A stretch of 64,000 nt of DNA from Paraburkholderia caribensis (GTDB taxonomy: Bacteria; Pseudomonadota; Gammaproteobacteria; Burkholderiales; Burkholderiaceae). This document shows, in pieces, positions 1 through 8,932 of this stretch (positions within the stretch are counted from its first letter, which is position 1; every line of letters starts with the position of its first letter). The stretch lies in the NCBI RefSeq assembly GCF_002902945.1, contig NZ_CP026102.1, positions 2,790,001-2,854,000 on the forward strand, in the 5' to 3' direction. A model generated the notes under the pieces. The model had not been told where the DNA came from. It did not search any database and saw only the letters and a list, made by a program, of their open reading frames with translations. Both the position numbers and the translations under genes were made by a program.

Positions 1-1
1 G

Positions 2-91
2 AACGCCAACGCGGAGACAAAATCGTTCGACATAATCAGTTGCCTTTCTGCCTTGCAACGTGTGACATCGGCAGGAGGCGCGTTTGTCTGA
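2..91 (+). CDS. 3' end of an upstream gene, possibly VgrG (partial)
   Basis: An open frame enters from the left edge and stops at TGA 89-91, giving 29 residues ending in SAGGAFV. T6SS VgrG spikes often end in a short Cys/Ala/Gly-rich tail of this kind, and a vgrG is the usual gene before a DUF4123 adaptor. The frame overlaps the TTG start of the next gene by 8 bases, which suggests translational coupling. Too little is visible to be sure; another open frame also crosses this stretch. The identity rests mainly on context. Confidence 0.35.
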   Translation, partial: NANAETKSFDIISCLSALQRVTSAGGAFV

Positions 92-1016
92 AGCAACTGG
101 ATTCATTGGTGCGCTGCGTCGAAAGGACGCTGGTTTCATTGCCGCTCAGCTCGCGCAGAATGCCACGGAGCAATCGCAGCGCGTTGCGGTCTTCGTTGAT
201 CCGACACTTGGCGATCCTTTCCCCGAGCTGCATTCGTCGAATGACATCCCCGTCTATCGCCTTGCCCTGCCCGAGAAGAAGGTCCCACGTCACGCGTGGC
301 CGTATCTGCTCCTGCTTCCAGCTGATCTCACGGGTCAACGACTGCTCGAACGTTCCATTTCACTCGCGCAAGCCGAGGTCGACGATTGGAAAAGCGGCAA
401 AGGTACGGCACGGAGCGTGTGCGGATGGCTCTCTCTTTCGGGCGATGAGCAATCACTCGTGGACGCGTTGACTCAAAAAGCGATCCTGCCGCTCGATGAC
501 AACGAATGTGTTGTTTTTCGCTTCTATGACCCTCGCGTCTTAGGTCATCTGTTCCGCTACCTGCGCGAGTCTCAGTTTTTTAGTGGCTTACCTACGCTTC
601 ATCACTGGTCGTTTCTCGACGTTGACGCGCAGCTATTGGTGCTCCCGCAGCAAGACCCGCCCGATTCGATAGCGCCCGTGTGGTTCATGACGCGAGAGCA
701 GCGCAATGGTGTCGCTCGCATCGAAGCGTTGAACAGCGTACTTCGCGACTTCGGAACCGACGTGGCACTTGGCGATCTTGTCGACGCAGCGCTTGCCCGC
801 TGTCAGCAAATCCATGGCTGGACCGAGACAGTCGACCTTCATGCCTTTGGGACGCTGGCAGTGCGATGTCACGCCAGCTTCGACAAGCATCCTTTTGTTG
901 CGGCCCAGATTGCACATCTACGCCGCGAGAACGAAGCATTTTCCGGCTGGGCGAACAGCATCGAGGACAGTCGATGGCGCGACATCGCGGCGGAAATCAA
1001 TAGCGGGAACATCTGA
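84..1016 (+). CDS. DUF4123 T6SS effector adaptor (Tap/TEC-like)
   Basis: This 310-residue protein has the organisation of DUF4123 proteins, the adaptors/chaperones that load a cognate effector onto VgrG. The N-terminal part carries hydrophobic strands such as PYLLLLPADL, and the central FRFYDPRVL motif (around residue 155) is typical of the family. The start is TTG at 84, chosen because an AGGAGG ribosome site lies at 73-78 and the coding pattern begins there; no in-frame ATG fits better. It sits between a possible VgrG tail and a large effector, only 8 bases before the effector's ATG. That is the standard vgrG-tap-effector order, and it suggests this adaptor delivers the 975-residue protein next door. 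The family role is established knowledge; the pairing is inference. Confidence 0.85.
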   Translation: MSEATGFIGALRRKDAGFIAAQLAQNATEQSQRVAVFVDPTLGDPFPELHSSNDIPVYRLALPEKKVPRHAWPYLLLLPADLTGQRLLERSISLAQAEVDDWKSGKGTARSVCGWLSLSGDEQSLVDALTQKAILPLDDNECVVFRFYDPRVLGHLFRYLRESQFFSGLPTLHHWSFLDVDAQLLVLPQQDPPDSIAPVWFMTREQRNGVARIEALNSVLRDFGTDVALGDLVDAALARCQQIHGWTETVDLHAFGTLAVRCHASFDKHPFVAAQIAHLRRENEAFSGWANSIEDSRWRDIAAEINSGNI

Positions 1017-1024
1017 GAACGAAT

Positions 1025-3952
1025 ATGGGCTGTCCAAACTGCATCAAGGAAGGTCTCGCGATCCTGCCGGTTCGCTATGCCGTCGCGCCTGCCAGTGTCA
1101 CGAATGTCGGTGCACTGCCTTCGCCGTTAGGCGAACATGTAACAGACAAGCCGCTAAAAGCGTCCAGGTACATTCTTCGCCAGCTCGACCGGGGATTCGT
1201 CTATGTTCTCTACCCTAATCGGGGCACGCGTCAGAGCCGTTGGGTGGTGTATGAGGTAGGTCCGGACGCCTGCATGAACATCTACGCCGACCCTCGACAA
1301 GTACCATCGGCTCCCACTGAGAAACCCCTTGATGCAACGTGCAAGGCGAAGAAAGAAGATTTCGCCGCGCAAACCATCGCGATTCCGTCACCACAATACG
1401 TACCACATGTATGGGTCGCATTCAGCCGATACAGACTGACAGACCGTGTACTGACCGCCCTGGAGACGTCTCCAGAACCGCGCATGCAAAAAGTGGACGT
1501 ACAAAAGGCGATCAACGGCAAGGAGGTCAAGCATGCGCTGCCCGCAACGCAAAACAACCTGATCAATTACGTCGCCGACTTCTCGACGCCCGAGGGATGG
1601 AACAAGCTGAATGGCAGCGGCAAGCTTACAGTGCCGTTGAACCAGCGGCACGATCAGGCCGCCGCGATGCAGACCAGAATGGCGGAGATCGCGCAGAAAG
1701 CGAATGGCAAGGGTATTGTGCTTGCGCTGTTCGACCCTATCGGCATGACTGCCGATCTCAACGCTTTTCGCAATCAGGAGGTCGGACAACTGGCGGCGTA
1801 TCAGGCGGGACATGCGCGTGAACGCTTCGTTGGAGACGCCATCCTTGGGTTCAAGACGGTGTTCGAAAAGAAGGGGGAGTCGGCGCAATGGGAAGAAAAA
1901 TTTCTCAAGCTCTACGATGCAAAGCGATTGGACGACGATCAGCAGGCGCACAAGAAGGAAACTGACGCTAAAAACACACAGATCGACCTGCTGTCAGATG
2001 ACGTAGCAAAGTGGAACGGCAACTCGAACGCTGATCTGCGCTGGCAGGACTTCGACCTCAAAGATATGAAGTCGTCGCAAGACCGGCAGACGGCGTTCGC
2101 TCTTTGCGTGCACGGTATGGGTAAAACCAAAGCCGAGCTTGACCTGTGGGATGTCTGGTTTGCAGCCAATGCAAAAGATCCTTACACGCCGCTTTGGGGA
2201 GCGCTTGTGGGGTCGGCGCCGGGCCTTGCCAGGCATCTGACTGGAACGGGCCTGCCTGACATTGGCCGGCTCGACAAGATGAATGATACGGTCAAGAGTT
2301 TCATTGCGATCAGAGAAGAATACAAAGCCTGGCTCGAAAAAAATCCCCCTTCCGCGGCACTCGGAACCATCGCAGTCGCAGCTTCCGCGCAGTTTCCGCG
2401 TCTTGCGAAGGTCAATCCTGCGCTCTATCAGAAGGCGGGGTACTTCATTCTTGTCATCGTCTCTGCGACGACAAAGACAGTTGTGTCCGGGAATACCGTT
2501 GTTGTGAACAAGACGAGCGAGCTCGTCGCAATGATGTTTCGTGGCGTGTGGCCGCCCAAAGGCTCGCCACTAAAGATGGTGAAAGCGGACAGCGCGGCGA
2601 CCAAAACTGTTTATGTCGCGACTGCTGAGGGAGTGGCGCAGATTGTCGAAGAACAGACGATTGTCAGCAAAACCGCTATCGGGATGTGGATGCCTGCGGA
2701 AGCGATCGAAGGGACGCCCGTGAAGGGTGTGTCGCAGGTGCCGTTGGCACTTCCTGCGCCGGAAAAATTCAATGCGTTCGAAAGGCTGATCGGCTTTGCT
2801 AAAAATGGGCTGCCATGGGTAGGTTTTGTACTCGCCTCGATCAATTTGGCGGGCATCAGCATGAGCATGGGCAGTGCACAGCCAGGGGCAAATACGCCGG
2901 ATGTGTACGCCGGTCTCGTGTCCGGGATGCTTGCAGTGATCGGGGCAATAGGGGAATTGACTGCGCTGGGGATGGAGAAGGCAGCGGTTGGACTCGCGAA
3001 GACCGCCGCCGCGAAGGTGGCATTTGGTGGAGGGTTGTTTGCGGCGGTGTCGACATTTGCCGAGAGTGTGCAGATGTATTTCAAGTATGTGGATCGGAAG
3101 TCCGTGGGGAATGACGAGGCCGCAAATGCTTACGGGATTTCAGCTTTCTTATTTCTAAGCGCATCAATCGCCTCTGCAGGCGGTGCGTTTGCAGTTGGGT
3201 CTGCTGCTGGTGCCTTCACTGGCGTGCTGGCATTCCTTGCACCCGTCGGCGCTGCTGCGACCACCATTCCTATGATCGGCTGGATCGCCGCCGGGGTCAT
3301 TTTCATTGGTCTAGGTGTGTGGTTCGCATGGCAAGCGATTGTCGCTACCAATTCTCCTTTGCAGGACTGGCTGGCGATGAGCTACTACGGTAAAGCTCCC
3401 AAGCGCTATCGCGATCCCCGGGCAGAAATGGCAGCGCTTCGCGATGTAATGTATGCATACCGTCTGGAGACGGATTGGTCCGGTTTGCAAATGAACCGGG
3501 CAATCGTGGGCGTGACAGGCTACGACTCGGTGAGCTTCAGCCTTTCGCTGCCGGGCGCATCGACGTCGAGCGTCATCAAATGCGCGATCTCGCTTGCCGA
3601 CAGCAACTCCAACAAAACCATCCTGAACGAAGAAGTTCATCCCGCATCGTACCTGCCTGGTGAACTAAGCGATCCACACATGCAGGAGATGCGCCCAATG
3701 CCCACGGCATCGAAATCGCCCATGAGCTTCTATTGGGAGGCACCTCCACGCCTGGTGAAAAGTCCTTCAGGAGGATACGAATACAAGGGTGTCTTGCGCG
3801 TCGATCATCGGCAGTACAGTGTCGCGACGATCAACTTGCAGTACTTCCCGGATCCGGCTCAACCCGATCTGGTCATTCCGACGGATGGAAAACCTGTCCT
3901 GGTCGAGCGCGGTGTTGGAGCCGATATTCTGTCTGGCCTTCTTTCTTATTAA
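1025..3952 (+). CDS. T6SS effector, BTH_I2691/VasX-like, probable pore former
   Basis: This is a 975-residue protein. The N-terminus carries a CPNC pair and LPVRYAV, as in the VasX N-terminal/BTH_I2691 family of T6SS effectors. Residues about 60-80 hold a YILRQLDRGFVYVL-type block also typical of that family. Residues about 300-460 are charged and probably helical. Residues about 594-775 form the only strongly hydrophobic region, with several transmembrane helices rich in Gly/Ala. About 200 soluble residues follow. There is no signal peptide, as expected for a T6SS cargo. VasX of Vibrio cholerae disrupts membranes in a colicin-like way, so a membrane-permeabilising activity is likely. Neighbours are a DUF4123 adaptor upstream, then three membrane proteins and a PAAR tip downstream, which together form an effector module. 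The toxic mechanism is inferred from family and hydrophobicity, not from a catalytic motif. Confidence 0.85.
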   Translation: MGCPNCIKEGLAILPVRYAVAPASVTNVGALPSPLGEHVTDKPLKASRYILRQLDRGFVYVLYPNRGTRQSRWVVYEVGPDACMNIYADPRQVPSAPTEKPLDATCKAKKEDFAAQTIAIPSPQYVPHVWVAFSRYRLTDRVLTALETSPEPRMQKVDVQKAINGKEVKHALPATQNNLINYVADFSTPEGWNKLNGSGKLTVPLNQRHDQAAAMQTRMAEIAQKANGKGIVLALFDPIGMTADLNAFRNQEVGQLAAYQAGHARERFVGDAILGFKTVFEKKGESAQWEEKFLKLYDAKRLDDDQQAHKKETDAKNTQIDLLSDDVAKWNGNSNADLRWQDFDLKDMKSSQDRQTAFALCVHGMGKTKAELDLWDVWFAANAKDPYTPLWGALVGSAPGLARHLTGTGLPDIGRLDKMNDTVKSFIAIREEYKAWLEKNPPSAALGTIAVAASAQFPRLAKVNPALYQKAGYFILVIVSATTKTVVSGNTVVVNKTSELVAMMFRGVWPPKGSPLKMVKADSAATKTVYVATAEGVAQIVEEQTIVSKTAIGMWMPAEAIEGTPVKGVSQVPLALPAPEKFNAFERLIGFAKNGLPWVGFVLASINLAGISMSMGSAQPGANTPDVYAGLVSGMLAVIGAIGELTALGMEKAAVGLAKTAAAKVAFGGGLFAAVSTFAESVQMYFKYVDRKSVGNDEAANAYGISAFLFLSASIASAGGAFAVGSAAGAFTGVLAFLAPVGAAATTIPMIGWIAAGVIFIGLGVWFAWQAIVATNSPLQDWLAMSYYGKAPKRYRDPRAEMAALRDVMYAYRLETDWSGLQMNRAIVGVTGYDSVSFSLSLPGASTSSVIKCAISLADSNSNKTILNEEVHPASYLPGELSDPHMQEMRPMPTASKSPMSFYWEAPPRLVKSPSGGYEYKGVLRVDHRQYSVATINLQYFPDPAQPDLVIPTDGKPVLVERGVGADILSGLLSY

Positions 3953-3957
3953 ACACA

Positions 3958-5061
3958 ATGGCTACAGTCAAGCTAAAGAAAGAAAGCTGGTGGATCCGTC
4001 GCATGCGCAAAGCGGGAGCGTATGGTCCGCTGGATCGTGCATTGCGCCAATGGCGATCTCTCGGTTCCGTGCGGACCAACACTGGCGTCCCGCCCAACGG
4101 CGATCGCATGGTCTACCGGATGAACCACACCACCCTTGAGATTGGGCAAGGAGTGAGTACGTTCAAGGGTATGGTTGGGTTGGCCGCATTCGTGTTTCTT
4201 TTGTGCACGCTTTCAGGAACATATCTCATAGTTAGCACGTTGAGCGCGCATGAATGGGAGGTTGATCATTTTGGTGTGGCCTTCTCTGTTATTGGCAGTC
4301 TGTTTTGCATCCCGATGGGTATATGGTTTTTATCCATCTTCCTGACCGACTTCTTCGGCTACACGGATGCGCTGCTACGTTTCGACCGCACTCGTCGCAA
4401 GGTGTGGATGTTTGTCGGCACACGTACGCCAATCGAACTTGACTGGGACAGGCTCACCCCCGTCTCCCAGGGCGTCACTCCCGCCAACACCAACGTCAAC
4501 ACCTTCCGCGCCGTGCTGCTCGTCGATCTCGATGAACAGGGCGAGGTCAGATTCGATGGACACTTTCCGCGCATCGCCAGTCTCGGCCAGACTTCGCTGA
4601 ACAAACAGTACGCGCTTGGCCAGTACGAATACGTGCGCCAGTTCATGGAAGCCGGTCCCGCCAGCCTGCCGCGCTGCGAGACCTATCTCGAACACCGTAC
4701 AGGCCTGCGCGATCTCCTGAGCTTCTTCGATCTGCTCGACATTCCGCGCAGGTTCGACTGGCACGATCCGCAGATGAAGGGGTTCGGCCTGCTGCTGTTA
4801 GTCACCCTGGCCTGCACGGCGATGGCGCCGATGATCATGCTCTTCAGCATCGCCAGCTGGATCGCCTATCGCTGTAACCGCGTTCCCACCTGGCCCGCAC
4901 AGATCGAGGCCTGCGCCGCCGAAGGGGGCGTGATGCGCCCGCCCGCAGATGCCCACTCACAGCGCCAGCCCATCGTGTGGAAGGAAGTACCGTTCATCCT
5001 GCTGTGGACGGGTAGCGCGCTGGCTTTTTATACGTGGGTTGCGTCGTGGTTCCTAAAGTAA
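3958..5061 (+). CDS. Putative T6SS immunity membrane protein, copy 1
   Basis: This 367-residue protein starts at ATG 3958, 5 bases after the effector stop. The open frame extends further 5' but that part overlaps the effector. The first 75 residues are basic and soluble. Residues 76-124 form a hydrophobic block with one or two membrane helices, followed by LSIFLTDFFGYTDALL. A soluble domain spans about 135-275, then there are two more helices, one around 280-308 and one at the very C-terminus. Copies 2 and 3 downstream are almost identical except for residues 76-124. A membrane protein directly after a membrane-active T6SS effector is the usual place for immunity. I recall similar proteins as DUF6708 but am not certain. 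Immunity function is inferred from position, topology and copy number. Confidence 0.75.
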   Translation: MATVKLKKESWWIRRMRKAGAYGPLDRALRQWRSLGSVRTNTGVPPNGDRMVYRMNHTTLEIGQGVSTFKGMVGLAAFVFLLCTLSGTYLIVSTLSAHEWEVDHFGVAFSVIGSLFCIPMGIWFLSIFLTDFFGYTDALLRFDRTRRKVWMFVGTRTPIELDWDRLTPVSQGVTPANTNVNTFRAVLLVDLDEQGEVRFDGHFPRIASLGQTSLNKQYALGQYEYVRQFMEAGPASLPRCETYLEHRTGLRDLLSFFDLLDIPRRFDWHDPQMKGFGLLLLVTLACTAMAPMIMLFSIASWIAYRCNRVPTWPAQIEACAAEGGVMRPPADAHSQRQPIVWKEVPFILLWTGSALAFYTWVASWFLK

Positions 5062-5139
5062 TCCCGTCTCTCAATGTGTCCGTCATGGTTGGGTGCTGCA
5101 TGGCAACTGACCCGGCAATATGCGTCCACTAAAAACACA

Positions 5140-6243
5140 ATGGCTACAGTCAAGCTAAAGAAAGAAAGCTGGTGGATCCGTCGCATGCGCAAAGCGGGAG
5201 CGTATGGTCCGCTGGATCGTGCATTGCGCCAATGGCGATCTCGCGGTTCCGTGCGGACCAACACTGGCGTCCCGCCCAACGGCGATCGCATGGTCTACCG
5301 GATGAATAACACTACCCTTGAGATCGGACAGGGGGCAAATACGTTCAAGGGGATGGTTGGGCTCACGGGACTTATTATGTTTGGCGCAACGATTTTCGGT
5401 GTATTCCTAACCATAGACTTCCTCTCATTTATCGTATGGACTGCGCACCCGGTTAGCACGATATTTGTGCTTCTTATGGGTCTGCTCTGCATCCCAATGG
5501 GTGTATGGTTTTTATCCATCTTCCTGACCGACTTCTTCGGCTACACGGATGCACTGCTGCGTTTCGACCGCACTCGTCGCAAGGTATGGATGTTTGTCGG
5601 CACGCGCACGCCAATCGAACTCGACTGGGACAGGCTCACCCCCGTCTCCCAGGGCATCACTCCCGCCAACACCAACGTCAATACCTTCCGCGCCGTGCTG
5701 CTCGTCGATCTCGATGAACAGGGCGAGGTCAGATTCGATGGAAACTTGCCGCGCATCGCCAGTCTCGGCCAGATTTCGCTGAACGAACAGTACGCGCTCG
5801 GCCAGTACGAATACGTGCGCCAGTTCATGGAAGCCGGCCCCGCCAGCCTGCCGCGCTGCGAGACCTATCTCGAACACCGTACAGGCCTGCGCGATCTCCT
5901 GAGCTTCTTCGATCTGCTCGACATTCCGCGCAGGTTCGACTGGCACGATCCGCAGATGAAGGGGTTCGGCCTGCTGCTGTTGGTCACCCTGGCCTGCACG
6001 GCGATGGCGCCGATGATCATGCTCTTCAGCATCGCCAGCTGGATCGCCTATCGCTGTAACCGCGTTCCCACCTGGCCCGCACAGATCGAGGCCTGCGCCG
6101 CCGAAGGGGGCGTGATGCGCCCGCCCGCAGGTGCCCACTCACAGCGCCAGCCCATCGTGTGGAAGGAAGTACCGTTCATCCTGCTGTGGACGGGTAGCGC
6201 GCTGGCTTTTTATACGTGGGTTGCGTCGTGGTTCCTAAAGTAA
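5140..6243 (+). CDS. Putative T6SS immunity membrane protein, copy 2
   Basis: This is the second 367-residue copy. It starts at ATG 5140 in the same AAACACAATGG context as copy 1. An upstream in-frame ATG at 5074 lies in the duplicated spacer and is not used by analogy with copy 1. It differs from copy 1 by scattered substitutions (Ser-Arg-Gly-Ser at 34-37, Asn for His at residue 57, several near 205-220) and by a wholly different residue 76-124 block. In this copy that block contains two hydrophobic stretches separated by SFIVWTAHP. The C-terminal 240 residues are nearly identical to the other copies. It may protect against a different variant of the effector's membrane domain; that is inference. 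Confidence 0.75.
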   Translation: MATVKLKKESWWIRRMRKAGAYGPLDRALRQWRSRGSVRTNTGVPPNGDRMVYRMNNTTLEIGQGANTFKGMVGLTGLIMFGATIFGVFLTIDFLSFIVWTAHPVSTIFVLLMGLLCIPMGVWFLSIFLTDFFGYTDALLRFDRTRRKVWMFVGTRTPIELDWDRLTPVSQGITPANTNVNTFRAVLLVDLDEQGEVRFDGNLPRIASLGQISLNEQYALGQYEYVRQFMEAGPASLPRCETYLEHRTGLRDLLSFFDLLDIPRRFDWHDPQMKGFGLLLLVTLACTAMAPMIMLFSIASWIAYRCNRVPTWPAQIEACAAEGGVMRPPAGAHSQRQPIVWKEVPFILLWTGSALAFYTWVASWFLK

Positions 6244-6321
6244 TCCCGTCTCTCAATGTGTCCGTCATGGTTGGGTGCTGTATGGCAACTGACCCGGCAA
6301 TATGCGTCCACTAAAAACACA

Positions 6322-7425
6322 ATGGCTACAGTCAAGCTAAAGAAAGAAAGCTGGTGGATCCGTCGCATGCGCAAAGCGGGAGCGTATGGTCCGCTGGATC
6401 GTGCATTGCGCCAATGGCGATCTCTCGGTTCCGTGCGGACCAACACTGGCGTCCCGCCCAACGGCGATCGCATGGTCTACCGGATGAATAACACTACCCT
6501 TGAGATCGGACAGGGGGCAAATACGTTCAAGGGGATGGTTGGGTTGGCAGGACTGTGTGGTTTGATTTCGATGGCGACCGCATCGACACTTTTGCCAGAA
6601 ATTTTCTCTAGCGGAATGTGGCATACAAGCTATCTGGCCGTTGTTATAGCGGCTTTGGCGTGTCCCTTGCTCATATTTTTGAGTTTGCTTTTTTTATCCA
6701 TCTTCCTGACCGACTTCTTCGGCTACACGGATGCACTGCTGCGTTTCGACCGCACTCGTCGCAAGGTGTGGATGTTTGTCGGCACACGTACGCCAATCGA
6801 ACTCGACTGGGACAGGCTCACCCCCGTCTCCCAGGGCGTCACTCCCGCCAACACCAACGTCAACACCTTCCGCGCCGTGCTGCTCGTCGATCTCGATGAA
6901 CAGGGCGAGGTCAGATTCGATGGACACTTTCCGCGCATCGCCAGTCTCGGCCAGACTTCGCTGAACGAACAGTACGCGCTTGGCCAGTACGAATACGTGC
7001 GCCAGTTCATGGAAACCGGCCCCGCCAGCCTGCCGCGCTGCGAGACCTATCTCGAACACCGTACAGGCCTGCGCGATCTCCTGAGCTTCTTCGATCTGCT
7101 CGACATTCCGCGCAGGTTCGACTGGCACGATCCGCAGATGAAGGGGTTCGGCCTGCTGCTGTTAGTCACCCTGGCCTGCACGGCGATGGCGCCGATGATC
7201 ATGCTCTTCAGCATCGCCAGCTGGATCGCCTATCGCTGTAACCGCGTTCCCACCTGGCCCGCACAGATCGAGGCCTGCGCCGCCGAAGGGGGCGTGATGC
7301 GCCCGCCCGCAGATGCCCACTCACAGCGCCAGCCCGTCGTGTGGAAGGAAGTACCGTTCATCCTGCTGTGGACGGGTAGCGCACTGGCTTTTTATACGTG
7401 GGTTGCGTCGTGGTTCCTAAAGTAA
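6322..7425 (+). CDS. Putative T6SS immunity membrane protein, copy 3
   Basis: This is the third 367-residue copy, starting at ATG 6322. It shares the N-terminal 75 residues and the C-terminal 240 residues with copies 1 and 2. Its window at residues 76-124 is the most divergent: it lacks the CIPMG motif present near the end of the window in copies 1 and 2, and carries SSGMWHTSY between its two hydrophobic stretches. The tandem spacer does not continue after this gene; a 50-bp non-repeated spacer leads to the PAAR gene. Function is inferred as for copy 1. Confidence 0.75.
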   Translation: MATVKLKKESWWIRRMRKAGAYGPLDRALRQWRSLGSVRTNTGVPPNGDRMVYRMNNTTLEIGQGANTFKGMVGLAGLCGLISMATASTLLPEIFSSGMWHTSYLAVVIAALACPLLIFLSLLFLSIFLTDFFGYTDALLRFDRTRRKVWMFVGTRTPIELDWDRLTPVSQGVTPANTNVNTFRAVLLVDLDEQGEVRFDGHFPRIASLGQTSLNEQYALGQYEYVRQFMETGPASLPRCETYLEHRTGLRDLLSFFDLLDIPRRFDWHDPQMKGFGLLLLVTLACTAMAPMIMLFSIASWIAYRCNRVPTWPAQIEACAAEGGVMRPPADAHSQRQPVVWKEVPFILLWTGSALAFYTWVASWFLK

Positions 7426-7475
7426 TCCCATTTGAACAAGTCATTTGATACAGCGTCATCAACGCGCGAGGAACA

Positions 7476-7739
7476 ATGAAAGGACTCATCTACGAGGGTG
7501 ACCCCACTGACAGGGACGGTTATGTCATGACGGCAACCTCCACATTTTTCGAGAACGGAAAACGCGCTGCTTTGCTGGGCGATCTGGTGAACTGCCGGAT
7601 AGAGGGGCATGGTGTGAACCCCGTTATCGAAGCAGAACAGACGATGATCTGGGATGGCAAGCCACTCGTCGTGCATGGATGCAAGGCTGCTTGCGGATGT
7701 CGCGTGTTATCGACGCAGTCGTCAGCGATGGTCGGATAG
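7476..7739 (+). CDS. PAAR-domain T6SS spike-tip protein
   Basis: This 87-residue single-domain protein has PAAR features: a short glycine-rich repeat pattern, a GDLVNCRIEGHG segment around residues 36-47, and C-terminal HGCKAACGC supplying Cys/His residues for the metal-bound tip of the cone. PAAR proteins cap the VgrG trimer and can carry or recruit effectors. This one has no extension, so it acts as a separate tip. GAGGAAC just before ATG 7476 provides the ribosome site. It is followed after 3 bases by the next gene, so the two are probably co-translated. Its place inside the effector module suggests it belongs with the upstream effector and adaptor. Confidence 0.85.
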   Translation: MKGLIYEGDPTDRDGYVMTATSTFFENGKRAALLGDLVNCRIEGHGVNPVIEAEQTMIWDGKPLVVHGCKAACGCRVLSTQSSAMVG

Positions 7740-7742
7740 GCG

Positions 7743-8927
7743 ATGCCGTGGCCCATTCCCGTTCTGCGGCCTCGGCCAGAGCCAACGTCATTGCGCTGGC
7801 GGAATTGGCTCGCCGCGTTTGTCCTCGTGATGACCGTTGGCGCCGCGCTTGTATTGCTGTTGTGGCCACATGATCAATCCACGCAATCTGGAAAATTCTG
7901 GATTCTCCTATTCGGTGCGCCTGCTGTTGTCTTCATGGGTATGTTTGGTGCGCGCCTGACGTACTACGAGCATGCAAAATTGGAGCAGGACGTCTGGGCC
8001 GAAAAGCGCGAGCTTCTCGACAACGAGTGGGCGCAATGGGGGCGCCGTTGCCTCTGTATCCAGGCGAGCTGTGTCTTCTCGTCTGCTGGCGGTCAAATCG
8101 ATCAATGGGTGCAAAAGGACAGAGAACTTCCCGTCAATCTGGGGCGAAGTCTGACACTCGGATGGTCATTTGCTTATTCGGCCGAGCAATGGGTTACGCA
8201 TTTGCTAGAGCTCGTGATCGAACGCCTAGGGGAACATATTGAGCGCATCAAAGATTTGCTGGTCGTCGAAATTCTTGTTGATCCCGGCACTTTCGCAGCG
8301 CTTCGGGACACGGCGTTCGACTCGGCGAAGACACTTGATGGAATTCTCGTCAAGAGAGCCATCAAATTGCCGCTGACGGTAAAGATGCTTTCCGAGTCAG
8401 GTCTGGAACGACTGTATCACTGTGTCGACCAGCATTTCACCGCACCCCTGCTTCTCATTGCAGGGCAGCGGGCAACCGATGCTAATTCGTATAGCGAAGG
8501 TGCTGTATCTCTGCTTATTGGTACCACGGACCATCGCGCTCCGACTGCGGAAAGTCACGTACGGGTATATCGGCCCATGCTGTCAAACGTCGAAGCGTTA
8601 TACGCGGATCTCGGACAGGTGCGTCGAATCCAAGGCGGAGCGGATAACGACGCGGACATATGGGACACCGGTCTCGACAAGCATGCGCTAGGCACGATAC
8701 GGAAAGCTTCGAGCGACGCCGGAGGCGGGCATGTTGCTAATGAAAGGGACACGCTGGAGAACAATTTCGACGAGGTAGCCGGGCTGGCCGGTCCATTGAG
8801 CGGCTGGGTTGCGCTTGGCCTTGCAATTCAGGCGGCAACCCGCAGACAGCGTTCGCAACTGGTAGTTTCGGCAAACGGCTCATCGGCAATCACTATTGTC
8901 ATGGCCAGAACAAATCACAGCAGCTAG
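7743..8927 (+). CDS. Unknown T6SS-linked protein with two N-terminal membrane helices
   Basis: I do not recognise this 394-residue protein as a named Tss component. It begins with a proline-rich segment and has two membrane helices, at about residues 23-41 and 51-68. A soluble domain of about 320 residues follows, rich in Leu/Val. The C-terminal half has stretches vaguely like a thiolase/ketoacyl-synthase fold: a D-x-x-S-Y-S-E-G-A-V-S-L-L run at about 245, a GPLSGWVALGLAIQAA run near 360, and a final Ser/Asn-Gly-rich strand. The cysteine and histidines of an active synthase are not evident. It is packed between PAAR (3 bases) and tssM (5 bases). It is probably an accessory or structural T6SS protein; the fold guess is weak. 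Confidence 0.7.
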   Translation: MPWPIPVLRPRPEPTSLRWRNWLAAFVLVMTVGAALVLLLWPHDQSTQSGKFWILLFGAPAVVFMGMFGARLTYYEHAKLEQDVWAEKRELLDNEWAQWGRRCLCIQASCVFSSAGGQIDQWVQKDRELPVNLGRSLTLGWSFAYSAEQWVTHLLELVIERLGEHIERIKDLLVVEILVDPGTFAALRDTAFDSAKTLDGILVKRAIKLPLTVKMLSESGLERLYHCVDQHFTAPLLLIAGQRATDANSYSEGAVSLLIGTTDHRAPTAESHVRVYRPMLSNVEALYADLGQVRRIQGGADNDADIWDTGLDKHALGTIRKASSDAGGGHVANERDTLENNFDEVAGLAGPLSGWVALGLAIQAATRRQRSQLVVSANGSSAITIVMARTNHSS

Positions 8928-8932
8928 ATAAA

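Larger units (their letters stand above)
3958..7425 (+). repeat. Three-unit tandem array of 1182-bp repeats (immunity genes)
   Basis: Gene starts at 3958, 5140 and 6322 are spaced exactly 1182 bp apart. Each complete unit holds one 367-codon gene plus a 78-bp spacer; the two spacers (5062-5139 and 6244-6321) differ at a single base by eye. Homology stops after the third gene, just past the TAATCCC that follows the stop. Within the genes the DNA is nearly identical except at 4183-4329, 5365-5511 and 6547-6693. Those windows have the same length (147 bp) and very different sequence. Confidence 0.95.

Noticed and set aside
3958..7425. Tandem repeats as an assembly artefact
   Set aside because: The windows differ markedly between copies with intact frames, which a duplicated-read artefact would not produce.
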